Shown piece after piece: positions 55,395-63,486 of a stretch of DNA of 64,000 nt (positions are counted from its first letter, which is position 1; each line of letters opens with the position of its first letter). The position numbers were made by a program, and so were the translations under genes. Under the pieces are notes generated by a model. It had not been told where the DNA came from. It did no database searches and worked only from the letters and a program-made list of their open reading frames with translations. The DNA lies in contig NZ_FOYN01000002.1 in NCBI RefSeq assembly GCF_900111935.1, positions 434,001 to 498,000 on the forward strand, given 5' to 3'. Source of the stretch: Halorubrum sodomense (GTDB lineage: Archaea > Halobacteriota > Halobacteria > Halobacteriales > Haloferacaceae).

Positions 55395-55904
55395 TCAGTC
55401 GACGAGGTCCGCGACCGCGTCGTCGATCGTCTCGGCGTCGGGGAACTCGGGGTGTTCGCTCGCGACCCACGCGTGTTCGACGGTGCGGTCGGCGCCGAGG
55501 AGGAACACGGCCGGACGGCTCTCCGTGATCCCGGTCATCCCGTCGATGTCCTGTGCGAGGCCGTACTCCTCGATCACGTCCGCGCACGGGTCGGAGAAGA
55601 TCCGGACGCCGTCGCCGCGGTCGGCGAGCAGGCGCTTGTGGGCGTACGGCGTCGAGATCGAGACGCCGAGCACGTCGACGTCGTCGCTCCACCCGTGGTC
55701 GTCGACCGTGTTGTAGAGGTACGTCCCCTGGAAGGCGCCGTCCATCGGGTGGAACAGCAGGAGCGTCGGCCCGTCGACGACGTCGGCCAGCGCGCGGTCC
55801 TCCCAGTACTCTCCGTTCACCAGGGGGCGGGTGAAGTCTGGCGCCGTGTCGCCCTCGGCGACGTGGTCGGTCTCGGGCAGGGAGACGACGTCGAAGTCGG
55901 GCAT
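55395..55904 (-). CDS. Redoxin-domain protein lacking the peroxidatic cysteine
   Basis: 169 residues. The fold is peroxiredoxin-like (APDFTRPLVNGE, VSISTPYAHKRLL, and PAVFLLGADRTVE). The usual FxPxxxTxxC motif aligns as FHPMDGAFQG (51-60), so the peroxidatic Cys position holds Gly60 and the Thr position Ala57. The only Cys is C107 (SDPCADV). The thiol chemistry must therefore differ from classic peroxiredoxins. The ATG at 55904 lies 1 nt beyond the glutaredoxin stop, so the two are co-transcribed. Confidence 0.85.
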   Translation of the reverse strand: MPDFDVVSLPETDHVAEGDTAPDFTRPLVNGEYWEDRALADVVDGPTLLLFHPMDGAFQGTYLYNTVDDHGWSDDVDVLGVSISTPYAHKRLLADRGDGVRIFSDPCADVIEEYGLAQDIDGMTGITESRPAVFLLGADRTVEHAWVASEHPEFPDAETIDDAVADLVD

Positions 55905-55905
55905 C

Positions 55906-56235
55906 TCAGGCACCTCCCTCGGCGTCGACTGCGCGGCCCCCGTCGGTCGCCGCGTCGTCGACTGCGCGGCCCCCGTCGGTCGCCGCGTCGCCGTACGTTC
56001 CCTTCAGGTACTCGACGATGTTCGCGCTCTCGGACATGGTGACGCCGGTCTCCCGGTCGACGATCGCCGGCACGCTCCGGGCGCCGGAGACGCGCTTGAC
56101 GACGTTGCGCTCGGAGTGCATCGGTTCGACGTACCGGGAGCGGTACTCGAGGTCCAGTTCGTTCAGCGTCCGGACCACGCGCTCGCAGTACGGGCACGCC
56201 TGAAGCCGGTACAGGGTGATCTGTGGCTCGCTCAT
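55906..56235 (-). CDS. Glutaredoxin
   Basis: 109 residues. The N-terminal Grx fold starts MSEPQITLYRLQACPYCERV with CPYC (14-17), then VPAIVDRETGVTMSES and IVEYLKGTYG. The tail is an acidic repeat DAATDGGRAVD twice, encoded by a perfect 33-bp duplication. It is upstream of the redoxin gene in the same operon, suggesting an electron-transfer pair. It is a second member, after the one at 13.7-14.0 kb. Confidence 0.93.
   Translation of the reverse strand: MSEPQITLYRLQACPYCERVVRTLNELDLEYRSRYVEPMHSERNVVKRVSGARSVPAIVDRETGVTMSESANIVEYLKGTYGDAATDGGRAVDDAATDGGRAVDAEGGA
55924..55989 (-). repeat. Perfect 33-bp tandem duplication
   Basis: The same 33 bases occur at 55924-55956 and 55957-55989, encoding the repeated DAATDGGRAVD tail of the glutaredoxin. 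It is in frame, a sign of recent duplication. Confidence 0.95.
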
Positions 56236-56401
56236 ACGTCTCGATTCGCCCGCGAGACGGGTAATCGTGTCGGCAGCGGCACCCTCGAACGCGGCGCGTC
56301 CGGGCGACCGTCGGAACGCGCCGCTCGGCGACCGCGAAGGGACGCGCCGCGGGTACTCGAAGGGAACGCTTTAATCGCGGGCCGACGGAAGACAAACGAA
56401 C

Positions 56402-57826
56402 ATGGGCTTGTCGTCTACTGCGCCGCTGGTCGACGTCCTCCAGGTACCGATGCCGGGTGACAGGGTCATCACCCTCCTCGGCGTCGTCGCGATCCTGCTT
56501 TTAGTCGGGCTCTCGGCGTTCTTCTCCTCGTCCGAGATCGCGATGTTCTCGCTGCCGCAACACCGCATCGACAGCCTCGTCGACGAGGGGGTGACGGGCG
56601 CGAAGACGATCAGCGACATGAAACAGAACCCCCACCGCCTGCTGGTGACGATCCTCGTCGGCAACAACATCGTCAACGTGGCGATGACCTCCATCGCCAC
56701 CGCGCTGTTCGGGATCTACCTCTCCCGCGGCCAGTCGGTGCTGGCGACGACGTTCGGCATCACGACGCTCGTACTGATCTTCGGGGAGAGCGCGCCCAAG
56801 TCGTACGCCGTCGAGCACACCGAGTCGTGGGCGCTCCGGATCGCTCGCCCGCTGAAGGCCTCCGAGTACGCGCTGTACCCGCTCGTCGTCCTCTTCGATT
56901 ACATCGTGAAGGGCGTCAACGCGGTCATCGGCGGCTCGGCGGCGATCGAGTCGACGTACGTCACCCGCGACGAGATCCAGAACATCATCGAGACGGGCGA
57001 GCGCGAAGGGGTCATCGAAGAGGAGGAGCGGGAGATGCTCGACCGCATCTTCCGGTTCAACAACACCATCGCCAAGGAGGTGATGACGCCGCGACTGGAC
57101 GTCACGGCGGTCGCGAAGGAGGACTCCGTCGAGGAGGCGATCGAGACGTGTATCCAGGCCGACCACGAGCGCGTCCCCGTCTACGAGGGGAACCTCGACA
57201 ACATCATCGGGGTAGTCACCGTGCGCGACCTGGTCCGCGAACTCCGCTACTCCGAGGGGACGCCCTCCTTAGAGCGGGTGGTCAAGCCCACCCTCCACGT
57301 CCCCGAGTCGAAGAACGCTGACGAGCTGCTCGCGGAGATGCAGGACAACCGCCTCCAGATGGTGACGGTGATCGACGAGTTCGGCACCACCGAGGGGATC
57401 ATCACCCTCGAAGACATGGTCGAGGAGATCGTCGGCGAAATCTTAGAGGGCGACGAGGAGGCGCCGGTGGAGTTCGTCGACGACAACGTCGCCGTCGTTC
57501 AAGGCGAGGTGAACATCGACGAGGTCAACGAGATCCTCGGGATCGACCTCCCCGAGGGCGAGGAGTTCGAGACGCTCGCCGGCTTCGTGTTCAACCGCGC
57601 CGGGCGCCTCGTCGAGGAGGGGGAGGAGATCGAGTTCGACCAGATCCGGATCCGCATCGAGCGCGTCGACAACACCCGGATCATGTCCGCTCGCGTCACC
57701 GTCCTCGACGGCGTCGGCGCGGCGGACGACTCGAGCGCTCCGGTGGAGTCGGTCGATTCGACCGACGAGGGCGGCTCCGTCGAGGCGGACGGCGACGGCG
57801 CCCCGGCCCGGAACGACGTGGAATAG
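56402..57826 (+). CDS. CNNM/CorC-HlyC family membrane protein
   Basis: 474 residues. An N-terminal DUF21 domain with about four membrane segments (about 22-170), with FFSSSEIAMFSLPQHR, is followed by a pair of CBS domains (about 215-340; TPRLDVTAVAKEDSVEEAIE and TVIDEFGTTEGIITLEDMVE) and a C-terminal CorC-HlyC domain (about 360-445). Such proteins often affect Mg2+ or other ion transport; the CBS pair may bind adenosyl ligands. Historically named hemolysins, but no lytic role is implied. Function is inferred from family. Confidence 0.92.
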   Translation: MGLSSTAPLVDVLQVPMPGDRVITLLGVVAILLLVGLSAFFSSSEIAMFSLPQHRIDSLVDEGVTGAKTISDMKQNPHRLLVTILVGNNIVNVAMTSIATALFGIYLSRGQSVLATTFGITTLVLIFGESAPKSYAVEHTESWALRIARPLKASEYALYPLVVLFDYIVKGVNAVIGGSAAIESTYVTRDEIQNIIETGEREGVIEEEEREMLDRIFRFNNTIAKEVMTPRLDVTAVAKEDSVEEAIETCIQADHERVPVYEGNLDNIIGVVTVRDLVRELRYSEGTPSLERVVKPTLHVPESKNADELLAEMQDNRLQMVTVIDEFGTTEGIITLEDMVEEIVGEILEGDEEAPVEFVDDNVAVVQGEVNIDEVNEILGIDLPEGEEFETLAGFVFNRAGRLVEEGEEIEFDQIRIRIERVDNTRIMSARVTVLDGVGAADDSSAPVESVDSTDEGGSVEADGDGAPARNDVE

Positions 57827-57876
57827 GACGCGGAACACGACGTTTTTGAGGCGGAGCGATCGTTCATAAATTCTGA

Positions 57877-58072
57877 CGGCGGATCGGCTACGGACCCTTC
57901 GGGTCCCGCACCGCACGGCACCTCACGCCTCCCCAGCCTCGTCGCTGGCGCCGCCGGCGCCAGCGACTCCCTCGCGCGTGCTCTCGCCGGCGGCGAAGCC
58001 GCCGGCTGTCAGAGAGACCTCCGGTCTCTCGCTACTCGCGCCCGCTGGGCGCTCGGAGGCACGCGCCACCGC
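57877..58072 (+). repeat. Structured intergenic repeat, copy D (5'-truncated)
   Basis: Lacks the CCAAAGCCCC module and P0, replaced by a short GGACCC-TTC-GGGTCC hairpin. It keeps the core CTCACGCCTCCCCAGCCTCG (57922-57941), a GTCGCTGGCGCC and GGCGCCAGCGAC hairpin, extra CCGGCGGC-type and AGAGACC-type hairpins, then a GCGCCC-GCT-GGGCGC hairpin and the end motif GCGCCACCGC. It lies between the convergent CNNM-like gene and the DUF5781 gene. Confidence 0.75.
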
Positions 58073-58186
58073 GTGATTCCTCCCGGATAGTCGCAATCGG
58101 GTAGTTCGGCCGCCCGCGAGCCGCTCCGCAGCCCGACCGTTCGTGTGTCCGTGAGCCGGTTCGTATCCGTGAGCCGCGTTCCGGTT

Positions 58187-58918
58187 TCAGACGGCGTACG
58201 CGCGGGCGGCCGCGACGAGCGCCTTCCGGTAGTCGCTCTCGGAGGGGTCGTGGCCGAGGTCGAGGAATCGCCCTTTGAACGCGTCGACGTCGACGGCGTC
58301 GGTGTCGCTGCCGGCGGCGCGCGCGAGGTCGTAGATGCGGTGGTCAGGGCCGGCGATGTCGTGTCGCTCGATCAGCGCGAGCGCGAACGCGGCGTTGACG
58401 GCCGTGATCTCGGGGTCGGCGCCGGCCGTCACCGGCGGCGATCCGGTGCGCGACACGTCGGGCCGGTCCGCGACCGCGGCCGCCAGCGTCGACTCGAGGA
58501 ACCCGAGGAGCTTGTCCGCGGGCGCCACCGAGAGCGTGATGTCGTCGGCGTAGATGTCCTTCATGTGGTTCGCGATCTGGTAGCAGTGCGCGAGCTTCCG
58601 GCGCTCGACCTCCTCGCCGGAGAGGCCCAGGTACAGCGCCTCCTCCGTCGACTGGAGGTGTGAGGGGTGGCCCTCCTCGTAGCGCGCCATGTGCGCGAAC
58701 TCGTGGATCGCCAGCTCGCGCGCCATCGCGCTGGTGGCGGCCCGTCGGGAGACGTTCAGGACGTGGTGGTCGTCGTAGTGGCCGGCCCAGGTCCGCTCGT
58801 CGGGGTCCTCGCGGACCACCACGCGGACCGGCGCCTCCACGGAGTGTTCGGTCTCGAAGAGGTCCGCGGCGCCGAGGAACGGATCGGGGGGAACGTCTCC
58901 CTGGACGCGAAGATCCAT
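58187..58918 (-). CDS. DUF5781-like protein with an HExxH-type motif
   Basis: 243 residues. The sequence AIHEFAHMARYEEGHPSHLQ contains HEFAH, the zinc-metalloprotease form HExxH, with a further His nearby and Glu in STEEALYLGL. This resembles a gluzincin-type active site. It has no signal peptide or membrane segment. The start at 58918 gives MDLRVQGDVPPDPF. The DUF5781 label is a recollection from haloarchaeal annotation; activity is inferred from the motif only. Confidence 0.82.
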   Translation of the reverse strand: MDLRVQGDVPPDPFLGAADLFETEHSVEAPVRVVVREDPDERTWAGHYDDHHVLNVSRRAATSAMARELAIHEFAHMARYEEGHPSHLQSTEEALYLGLSGEEVERRKLAHCYQIANHMKDIYADDITLSVAPADKLLGFLESTLAAAVADRPDVSRTGSPPVTAGADPEITAVNAAFALALIERHDIAGPDHRIYDLARAAGSDTDAVDVDAFKGRFLDLGHDPSESDYRKALVAAARAYAV

Positions 58919-59065
58919 GCGTACAGTTCGCACGGGGGGAGGCGGTAAGTCTCTTGCGCTCGTGGAACCCCGTTCGCCGACGCGCCGGGGGCTCGGCGTG
59001 CCGCTGTCCCGAGACCCCCGCCGAACCGGCGTACGCTTTTGAGCCTCCTGTCCGAACTCCGACCC

Positions 59066-60130
59066 ATGCGAATCTACGCGGCCTACGACGACGGGCTCCG
59101 GATCGTCGACCCCGAGACCGGCTCGGTCGAGACGCGCCTGTCCGGCCAGCGGGTCGAGTGCCTCTCCGTCGCGAGTCCGGGTCCCGCCGACGAGGCGGGG
59201 ACGCTCGGGGACTCGGCCCCGCGCGTCCTCGCGGGGACGTTCGACGCGGGGCTGTTCCGCTCCGTCGACGGCGGGAACCGGTTCGCCCGCACCGCCGACT
59301 CGATGCTGGGACCCGAGGGCTCCGGACCGGACGCGGTGACCGCGGTCGCGACGAGCCCGCACGACTCCGGGATCGTCTGGATCGGCACGGAGCCCTCGCG
59401 AGCGTACCGCTCCGCGGACGGCGGGGAGACGGCGGAGCGGGTCGGCGGGCTGCCCGACCTCCCGTCGGCGCGCGAGTGGTCGTTCCCGCCGCGGCCCGAC
59501 ACGCATCACGTACGGTGGATCGAGCCCTCTCCGGCCGACCCGGAGCGGTGGCTCTTCGGCATCGAGGCGGGCGCGCTCGCCGTGACGCCCGACGGCGGCG
59601 AGACGTGGACCGACCGCCCGCCGGGGTCGCGCCGCGACACTCACGCGATGGCGACGCACCCGGACGCGCCCGACCGCGTCTACGCCGCCGCCGGCGACGG
59701 CTTCGCGGAGAGCGGCGACCGCGGCGACTCGTGGCGCGTCCGCGACGCCGGCCTCGATCACGGCTACGTCTGGGGGCTCGCGGTCGACCCCGGCGACCCG
59801 AACACCGCCCTTGTCAGCGCGGCCGCGAGCGCGACCGCCGCCCACCGCCGCGGCGAGGCGTACCTGTACCGCTATCGTCGCGATGCGGAGGGTGAGGTTG
59901 CGACGACGGGGCCGGGAGGCGACGCGGGCGCGTTCGAGCGCCTCGACGACCGCGGGGTCCCGACGGGCGAGGGGACGTACCGGGCGGTGTTGGCGGCCGG
60001 GCGATCACCCGGGGAGGTCTGGGCGCTCTCGAACCGGGGGCTCTTCGTCACCCGCGACGCGGGCGACTCCTTCGAACGGGTTCCGGTCGACCTCCCCGAC
60101 AGCCCGGGACGAGCGCTGGCGGTCGCCTGA
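59066..60130 (+). CDS. BNR/beta-propeller-like protein
   Basis: 354 residues. Repeated beta-propeller blades with BNR-type Asp boxes: FRSVDGGNRF, YRSADGGETA, VTPDGGETWT, AESGDRGDSWR and VTRDAGDSFE, spaced 50-70 residues apart. Such folds occur in sialidases and Vps10/photosystem assembly proteins (Ycf48-like). There is no signal peptide, so it is probably cytosolic and the enzyme role is uncertain. The ATG at 59066 is preferred over an upstream codon at 59039. Confidence 0.85.
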   Translation: MRIYAAYDDGLRIVDPETGSVETRLSGQRVECLSVASPGPADEAGTLGDSAPRVLAGTFDAGLFRSVDGGNRFARTADSMLGPEGSGPDAVTAVATSPHDSGIVWIGTEPSRAYRSADGGETAERVGGLPDLPSAREWSFPPRPDTHHVRWIEPSPADPERWLFGIEAGALAVTPDGGETWTDRPPGSRRDTHAMATHPDAPDRVYAAAGDGFAESGDRGDSWRVRDAGLDHGYVWGLAVDPGDPNTALVSAAASATAAHRRGEAYLYRYRRDAEGEVATTGPGGDAGAFERLDDRGVPTGEGTYRAVLAAGRSPGEVWALSNRGLFVTRDAGDSFERVPVDLPDSPGRALAVA

Positions 60131-60175
60131 GCGCTGTGAGAGCGGGACGGACGAACCTGAACGCGGTCGGCCCGG

Positions 60176-60895
60176 TCAGTCCCGGACCGCGCCGACGACG
60201 AGGTAGACGACCGGCGTGTCGAGGACGGCGATCGAGAGCTTCAGCAGGTACTGGCCCACTCCGAGCGCGAGCAGCACGCTTCCCGGGAGCGGGTTCCCGA
60301 CGCCGAGCAGGAGCGGCGCGGCGTAGAAGGCGACGCCGACGAAGATGGCGGTGTCTATCGCCTGACTCGTGGCGGTCGAGCCGATGTTGCGGAGCCACAG
60401 CATCCCCTCGCCCGTGCGGTCCCGGATCGCGTGGAAGACGAACACGTCCCAGTTCTGGCTGACGACGTACGCCAGCAGGCTGCCGGCGACGATGTTCGCC
60501 GCCGGCCCGAGCGCGGTCTGGAAGGCGCTCGACACCTCGGGGTCGACGCCGGGCGCCGCGAGCGTCGACCACACCAACGCTAACACGAGGAAGTTCGCGA
60601 GGAACGCGACGTTGACGACGACCTGCGTCGCTCGCCGCCCGTACAGCTCGGCGTAGCAGTCCGACGCGAGGAACGTGAGCGCGTACGCGAGCGCGGCGCC
60701 CGGCAGCAGGATCTCCGTCCCGACGATCGGGAGCGCGAACGGCAGCGGCAGCGCGAGCACCTTCGCGGCGGTGACCTGTGCGGTCGCGAGCGCGACCGTG
60801 AACAAGGTGATCAGCGCCACCGCCGCGACCGCCGACCGGTCAAGCGGGTCGGCCCGGAAGGGACTGTTCTCGCTGCCCGCGGTCCGGCTACTCAT
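60176..60895 (-). CDS. yhhQ: Queuosine/archaeosine-precursor transporter (YhhQ/VUT)
   Basis: 239 residues, about six membrane segments. The signature LALPLPFALPIVGTEILLPG, then LTFLASDCYAELYGRR and the VVSQNWDVFVFHAIRDRTG segment match the DUF165 family. In archaea the likely cargo is preQ0 or a related 7-deazaguanine for archaeosine in tRNA. The start codon at 60895 overlaps the upstream RHH gene stop by 8 nt, suggesting translational coupling. Confidence 0.92.
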   Translation of the reverse strand: MSSRTAGSENSPFRADPLDRSAVAAVALITLFTVALATAQVTAAKVLALPLPFALPIVGTEILLPGAALAYALTFLASDCYAELYGRRATQVVVNVAFLANFLVLALVWSTLAAPGVDPEVSSAFQTALGPAANIVAGSLLAYVVSQNWDVFVFHAIRDRTGEGMLWLRNIGSTATSQAIDTAIFVGVAFYAAPLLLGVGNPLPGSVLLALGVGQYLLKLSIAVLDTPVVYLVVGAVRD

Positions 60896-61103
60896 CGGTC
60901 TCCTCCGCCGCCCCGGCCGGGGTCGACGAGGAACCGCCGTCGAGGCGGTCGTGGCGGGCGTCGATCTCGTCGAGGAGGTCGAGGTTCTTGCGGATCGACG
61001 CGCGCACCGCGTCGCTGCGGTTCACGAACTTCCCGTCGTCGCCGACGTGTTCGTCGAGGTCGGCGAGCAGTTCCGCCGGGATCTCGACGCTTATCTTGGG
61101 CAT
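60888..61103 (-). CDS. Ribbon-helix-helix protein
   Basis: 71 residues. The RHH fold is ISVEIPAELLADLDEHVGDD followed by NRSDAVRASIRKNLDLLDEI, with the DNA-binding strand at the N-terminus. The acidic C-terminus is disordered. It overlaps yhhQ by 8 nt and is divergent from bioY. It could be a local repressor of either; no toxin gene is adjacent, so an antitoxin role is less likely. Confidence 0.88.
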   Translation of the reverse strand: MPKISVEIPAELLADLDEHVGDDGKFVNRSDAVRASIRKNLDLLDEIDARHDRLDGGSSSTPAGAAEETDE

Positions 61104-61237
61104 ACTCGCGTCGTGGACGCCGGGTAGGCATGAACGTTATTATCCGGGGATTATCGAGGGGCACTCCTGATGCTCGGATCGGTGGTCCGTCGCGCCTCGG
61201 GGCGGGTCTCCCGGAGCCGCCGCTCGCCCGCGCCGCA

Positions 61238-61271
61238 CTCGTAAACCGCTACGTTCAAGTGAGTTTACGAG
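61238..61271 (+). promoter_or_regulatory. Candidate BirA operator before bioY
   Basis: The inverted repeat CTCGTAAAC (61238-61246) and GTTTACGAG (61263-61271) is perfect, 9 bp with a 16-nt spacer. It resembles the BirA box, TTGTAAACC-N14/16-GGTTTACAA type. It covers -45 to -12 relative to the bioY ATG, so it would block the promoter when BirA with biotinyl-AMP binds. The BirA gene is not in this window. Confidence 0.65.
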
Positions 61272-61282
61272 TCCGTTCAGGC

Positions 61283-61864
61283 ATGGCAACGAACACGGAG
61301 TCCGTCGACCTCGTCGGCGACGAGGCGGCGACGAACCTCGCGCGCGCCGCGCTGTTCGCGGCGCTCGTCGGCGCGTTCGCGTACGTCACGTTCCCGAACC
61401 CGGTCTCGCCGGTGGACGTGACCCTTCAGGTGCTCGGCGTCTTCCTCGCGGGGATCTTCCTCGGTCCGGTGTGGGGCGGCGCGTCGCTCGTGCTCTACCT
61501 CGCGGCCGGGGCGCTCGGCGCGCCCGTCTTCGAGGGCGGGTCGGCCGGCGTCGGCGCGCTCGTCGGGCAGACGGCCGGCTACCTCTGGTCGTACCCGATC
61601 GCCGCGGCGGTCGTCGGCGCGGTCGTCCACCGCGGCGCGGCGCTGCGCGACCTCCGTTCCGTCGGCCTCCCGTCGCTTGTCGGCGCGATGGTCCTCGGCA
61701 CCGTCGTCATCTACGGGTTCGGCGTCGCCGGCCTGGCGATCGTCCTCTCGCTCGGCCCGGTCGAGGCGATCGCCGTCGGCGCCGTCGCGTTCCTCCCGGC
61801 CGAGGCCCTGAAGATCGCCGCCGCCGTCGGCGTCGTCAGGTCCGACGCGATCGCCGCGGCGTGA
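61283..61864 (+). CDS. bioY: Biotin transporter BioY (ECF S component)
   Basis: 193 residues, about five or six membrane segments. Substrate-binding subunit for biotin uptake. The NPVSPVDVTLQVLGVFLAG segment, with the family Val/Gln pattern, and GAPVFEGGSAGVGALVGQTAGYL are typical. The ATG at 61283 gives MATNTESVDLV. It is the first gene of a bioY-bioM-bioN unit with 30 nt before bioM. It is likely controlled by BirA through the inverted repeat just upstream. Confidence 0.95.
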   Translation: MATNTESVDLVGDEAATNLARAALFAALVGAFAYVTFPNPVSPVDVTLQVLGVFLAGIFLGPVWGGASLVLYLAAGALGAPVFEGGSAGVGALVGQTAGYLWSYPIAAAVVGAVVHRGAALRDLRSVGLPSLVGAMVLGTVVIYGFGVAGLAIVLSLGPVEAIAVGAVAFLPAEALKIAAAVGVVRSDAIAAA

Positions 61865-61894
61865 GGCGACCGTGAGCGCACGCGGGGCGGGACC

Positions 61895-62653
61895 GTGATC
61901 GACCTCGACGGCGTCACGTGTCGGTACGGGCGGGGCGAAGACAACGCCGAGAGCGAGGGCGCAACCGCCGCGGTCGACGAGGTCTCCCTCGCCGTCCCCG
62001 ACGGCGAGTTCCTCGTCGTCGCGGGCGCGAACGGCTCGGGGAAGACCACCCTGGTCCGGACGTTCAACGGGCTCGTCGAGCCGGACGCCGGGCACGTCTC
62101 GGTGAACGGGACGCCGGTCGAGGAGGACCTCGTCGCCGCGCGCTCGGCGGTCGGGATGGTGTTCCAGGACCCGCGCGACCAGCTGGTCGCCGCCACCGTC
62201 GGCGCGGACGTCGCGTTCGGGCCGGAGAACCTCGGGCTCTCGCACGACGAGATCGACCGGCGGGTCGACGAGGCGCTCGCGGCCGTGAACATGGCGGGCC
62301 GGGAGCGCGAGCGGATCGACTCGCTGTCGGGCGGCGAGCGCGAGCGCGTCGCGATAGCGGGGGCGCTCGCGATGGAGCCCGACCACCTGGTCCTCGACGA
62401 GCCGTTCACCGGCCTCGACGAGCCCGCCCGGCGGTCGGTCGTGGCGCGGCTCCGGGCGCTTCACCGCGAGGGGACGAGCGTCGTCGTCGTCACCCACGAC
62501 CTCCGCGACGTGGCCGCGCTCGCAGACCGGATCGTCGGACTCGCGGACGGGCGGATCGCGGTCGACGCGCCGCCCGAGGAGGCGGTCGAGTCGCTCCCCG
62601 GGCTGGACGTGCGGGTGCCCGAGGGCGGCGGCATCGGTACCCAGACCGAATGA
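61895..62653 (+). CDS. bioM: Biotin ECF transporter ATPase BioM
   Basis: 252 residues with a GTG start. Energy-coupling ABC ATPase. Walker A is GANGSGKTT, the Q-loop is FQDPRDQ, the signature is LSGGERERVAIAG, and Walker B is LVLDEPFTGLD, followed by the switch His in VVTHD. An acidic insertion (about 12-25) precedes the core. The stop overlaps the bioN start as ATGA. It works with BioN and BioY; it may serve other S components if the ECF module is shared. Confidence 0.94.
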   Translation: MIDLDGVTCRYGRGEDNAESEGATAAVDEVSLAVPDGEFLVVAGANGSGKTTLVRTFNGLVEPDAGHVSVNGTPVEEDLVAARSAVGMVFQDPRDQLVAATVGADVAFGPENLGLSHDEIDRRVDEALAAVNMAGRERERIDSLSGGERERVAIAGALAMEPDHLVLDEPFTGLDEPARRSVVARLRALHREGTSVVVVTHDLRDVAALADRIVGLADGRIAVDAPPEEAVESLPGLDVRVPEGGGIGTQTE

Positions 62654-63363
62654 CCCTCTCGTTCGTCCCCGGCGACTCGCTCGCCCACCGGCTCGACCCC
62701 CGGTCGAAACTCCTCGTTCAGGTCGCCTTCGCGGCCGTCGCGTACGCGTACACCACGCCGCGCGGGCTCGCCCTCCTCACGCTCGTCGCGGTCGGCTGCC
62801 TGCTCGCCGCCGACGGCGGGCCGCGGGACCTGTGGGGCTATCGGGTCGCGTTCCCGGTCCTCCTCTTCGCTCCCCTCGTCGCGGGCGCGACGCTCGGCGC
62901 GCCGTGGTTTCGGGTCGAGCGCGCCGCCGCGACGGGGCTCGCGAGCTACCGCGTCCTCCTGCTGCTCGTCGTCGCGGCCGCCTACGTGCGGTCGACCCCG
63001 GTCCGGGAGTCGCGCGCGGCGGTCCAGCGGACGGTCCCGGGTCGACCGGGCGTCTTCCTCGGCGTCGGCGTCGCGCTCGTCTTCCGATTCCTCCCACTGT
63101 TGAAACGCGACCTCGCGGCGACGCGGGCGGCGGTCCGCGCGCGGCTCGGCGCGGAGCGCCCCCGGCGCGAGCGGATGCGGCTCGTCGCGGTCGGCGGGCT
63201 CTCGCGAGCGTTCTCCCGAGCGGACGGGCTCGGCACGGCGCTCGTCGCCCGGTGTTTCGCGTGGAACCCGACGCTCCCGCGGCTGGCCTTCCGCCGCGTC
63301 GACGCCCCGGCGCTGGCGCTCGCCGCGTCGATGTTCGCGGCCGCGGTCCTGCGGCTCGCCTGA
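62650..63363 (+). CDS. bioN: ECF transporter transmembrane subunit BioN (EcfT)
   Basis: 237 residues with about four to five membrane segments. The N-terminus SFVPGDSLAHRLDPRSKLLV is a family mark. An Arg-rich coupling segment with AxAxRARLGAERPRR near residues 160-175 and GGLSRAFSRADGLGTALVARCF contacts the ATPase. ATGA overlap with bioM gives coupled translation. It ends the bioYMN unit. Confidence 0.93.
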   Translation: MTLSFVPGDSLAHRLDPRSKLLVQVAFAAVAYAYTTPRGLALLTLVAVGCLLAADGGPRDLWGYRVAFPVLLFAPLVAGATLGAPWFRVERAAATGLASYRVLLLLVVAAAYVRSTPVRESRAAVQRTVPGRPGVFLGVGVALVFRFLPLLKRDLAATRAAVRARLGAERPRRERMRLVAVGGLSRAFSRADGLGTALVARCFAWNPTLPRLAFRRVDAPALALAASMFAAAVLRLA

Positions 63364-63453
63364 CGCTCCGCGGCAGGCGCGCTTCGCGGGCGCTGCGCCG
63401 GCGTCGGGCCCGGAACCGCGTGAACGCCGAGCGACGACCGCCGCGTTGTGGCA

Positions 63454-63462
63454 AGTTTTAAC
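63454..63462 (+). promoter_or_regulatory. Probable TATA box of the final gene
   Basis: AGTTTTAAC lies about 25-33 nt before the ATG at 63487, fitting a leaderless or nearly leaderless transcript. Confidence 0.5.
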
Positions 63463-63486
63463 CCGACCGTATCCCGGTGATCGATC

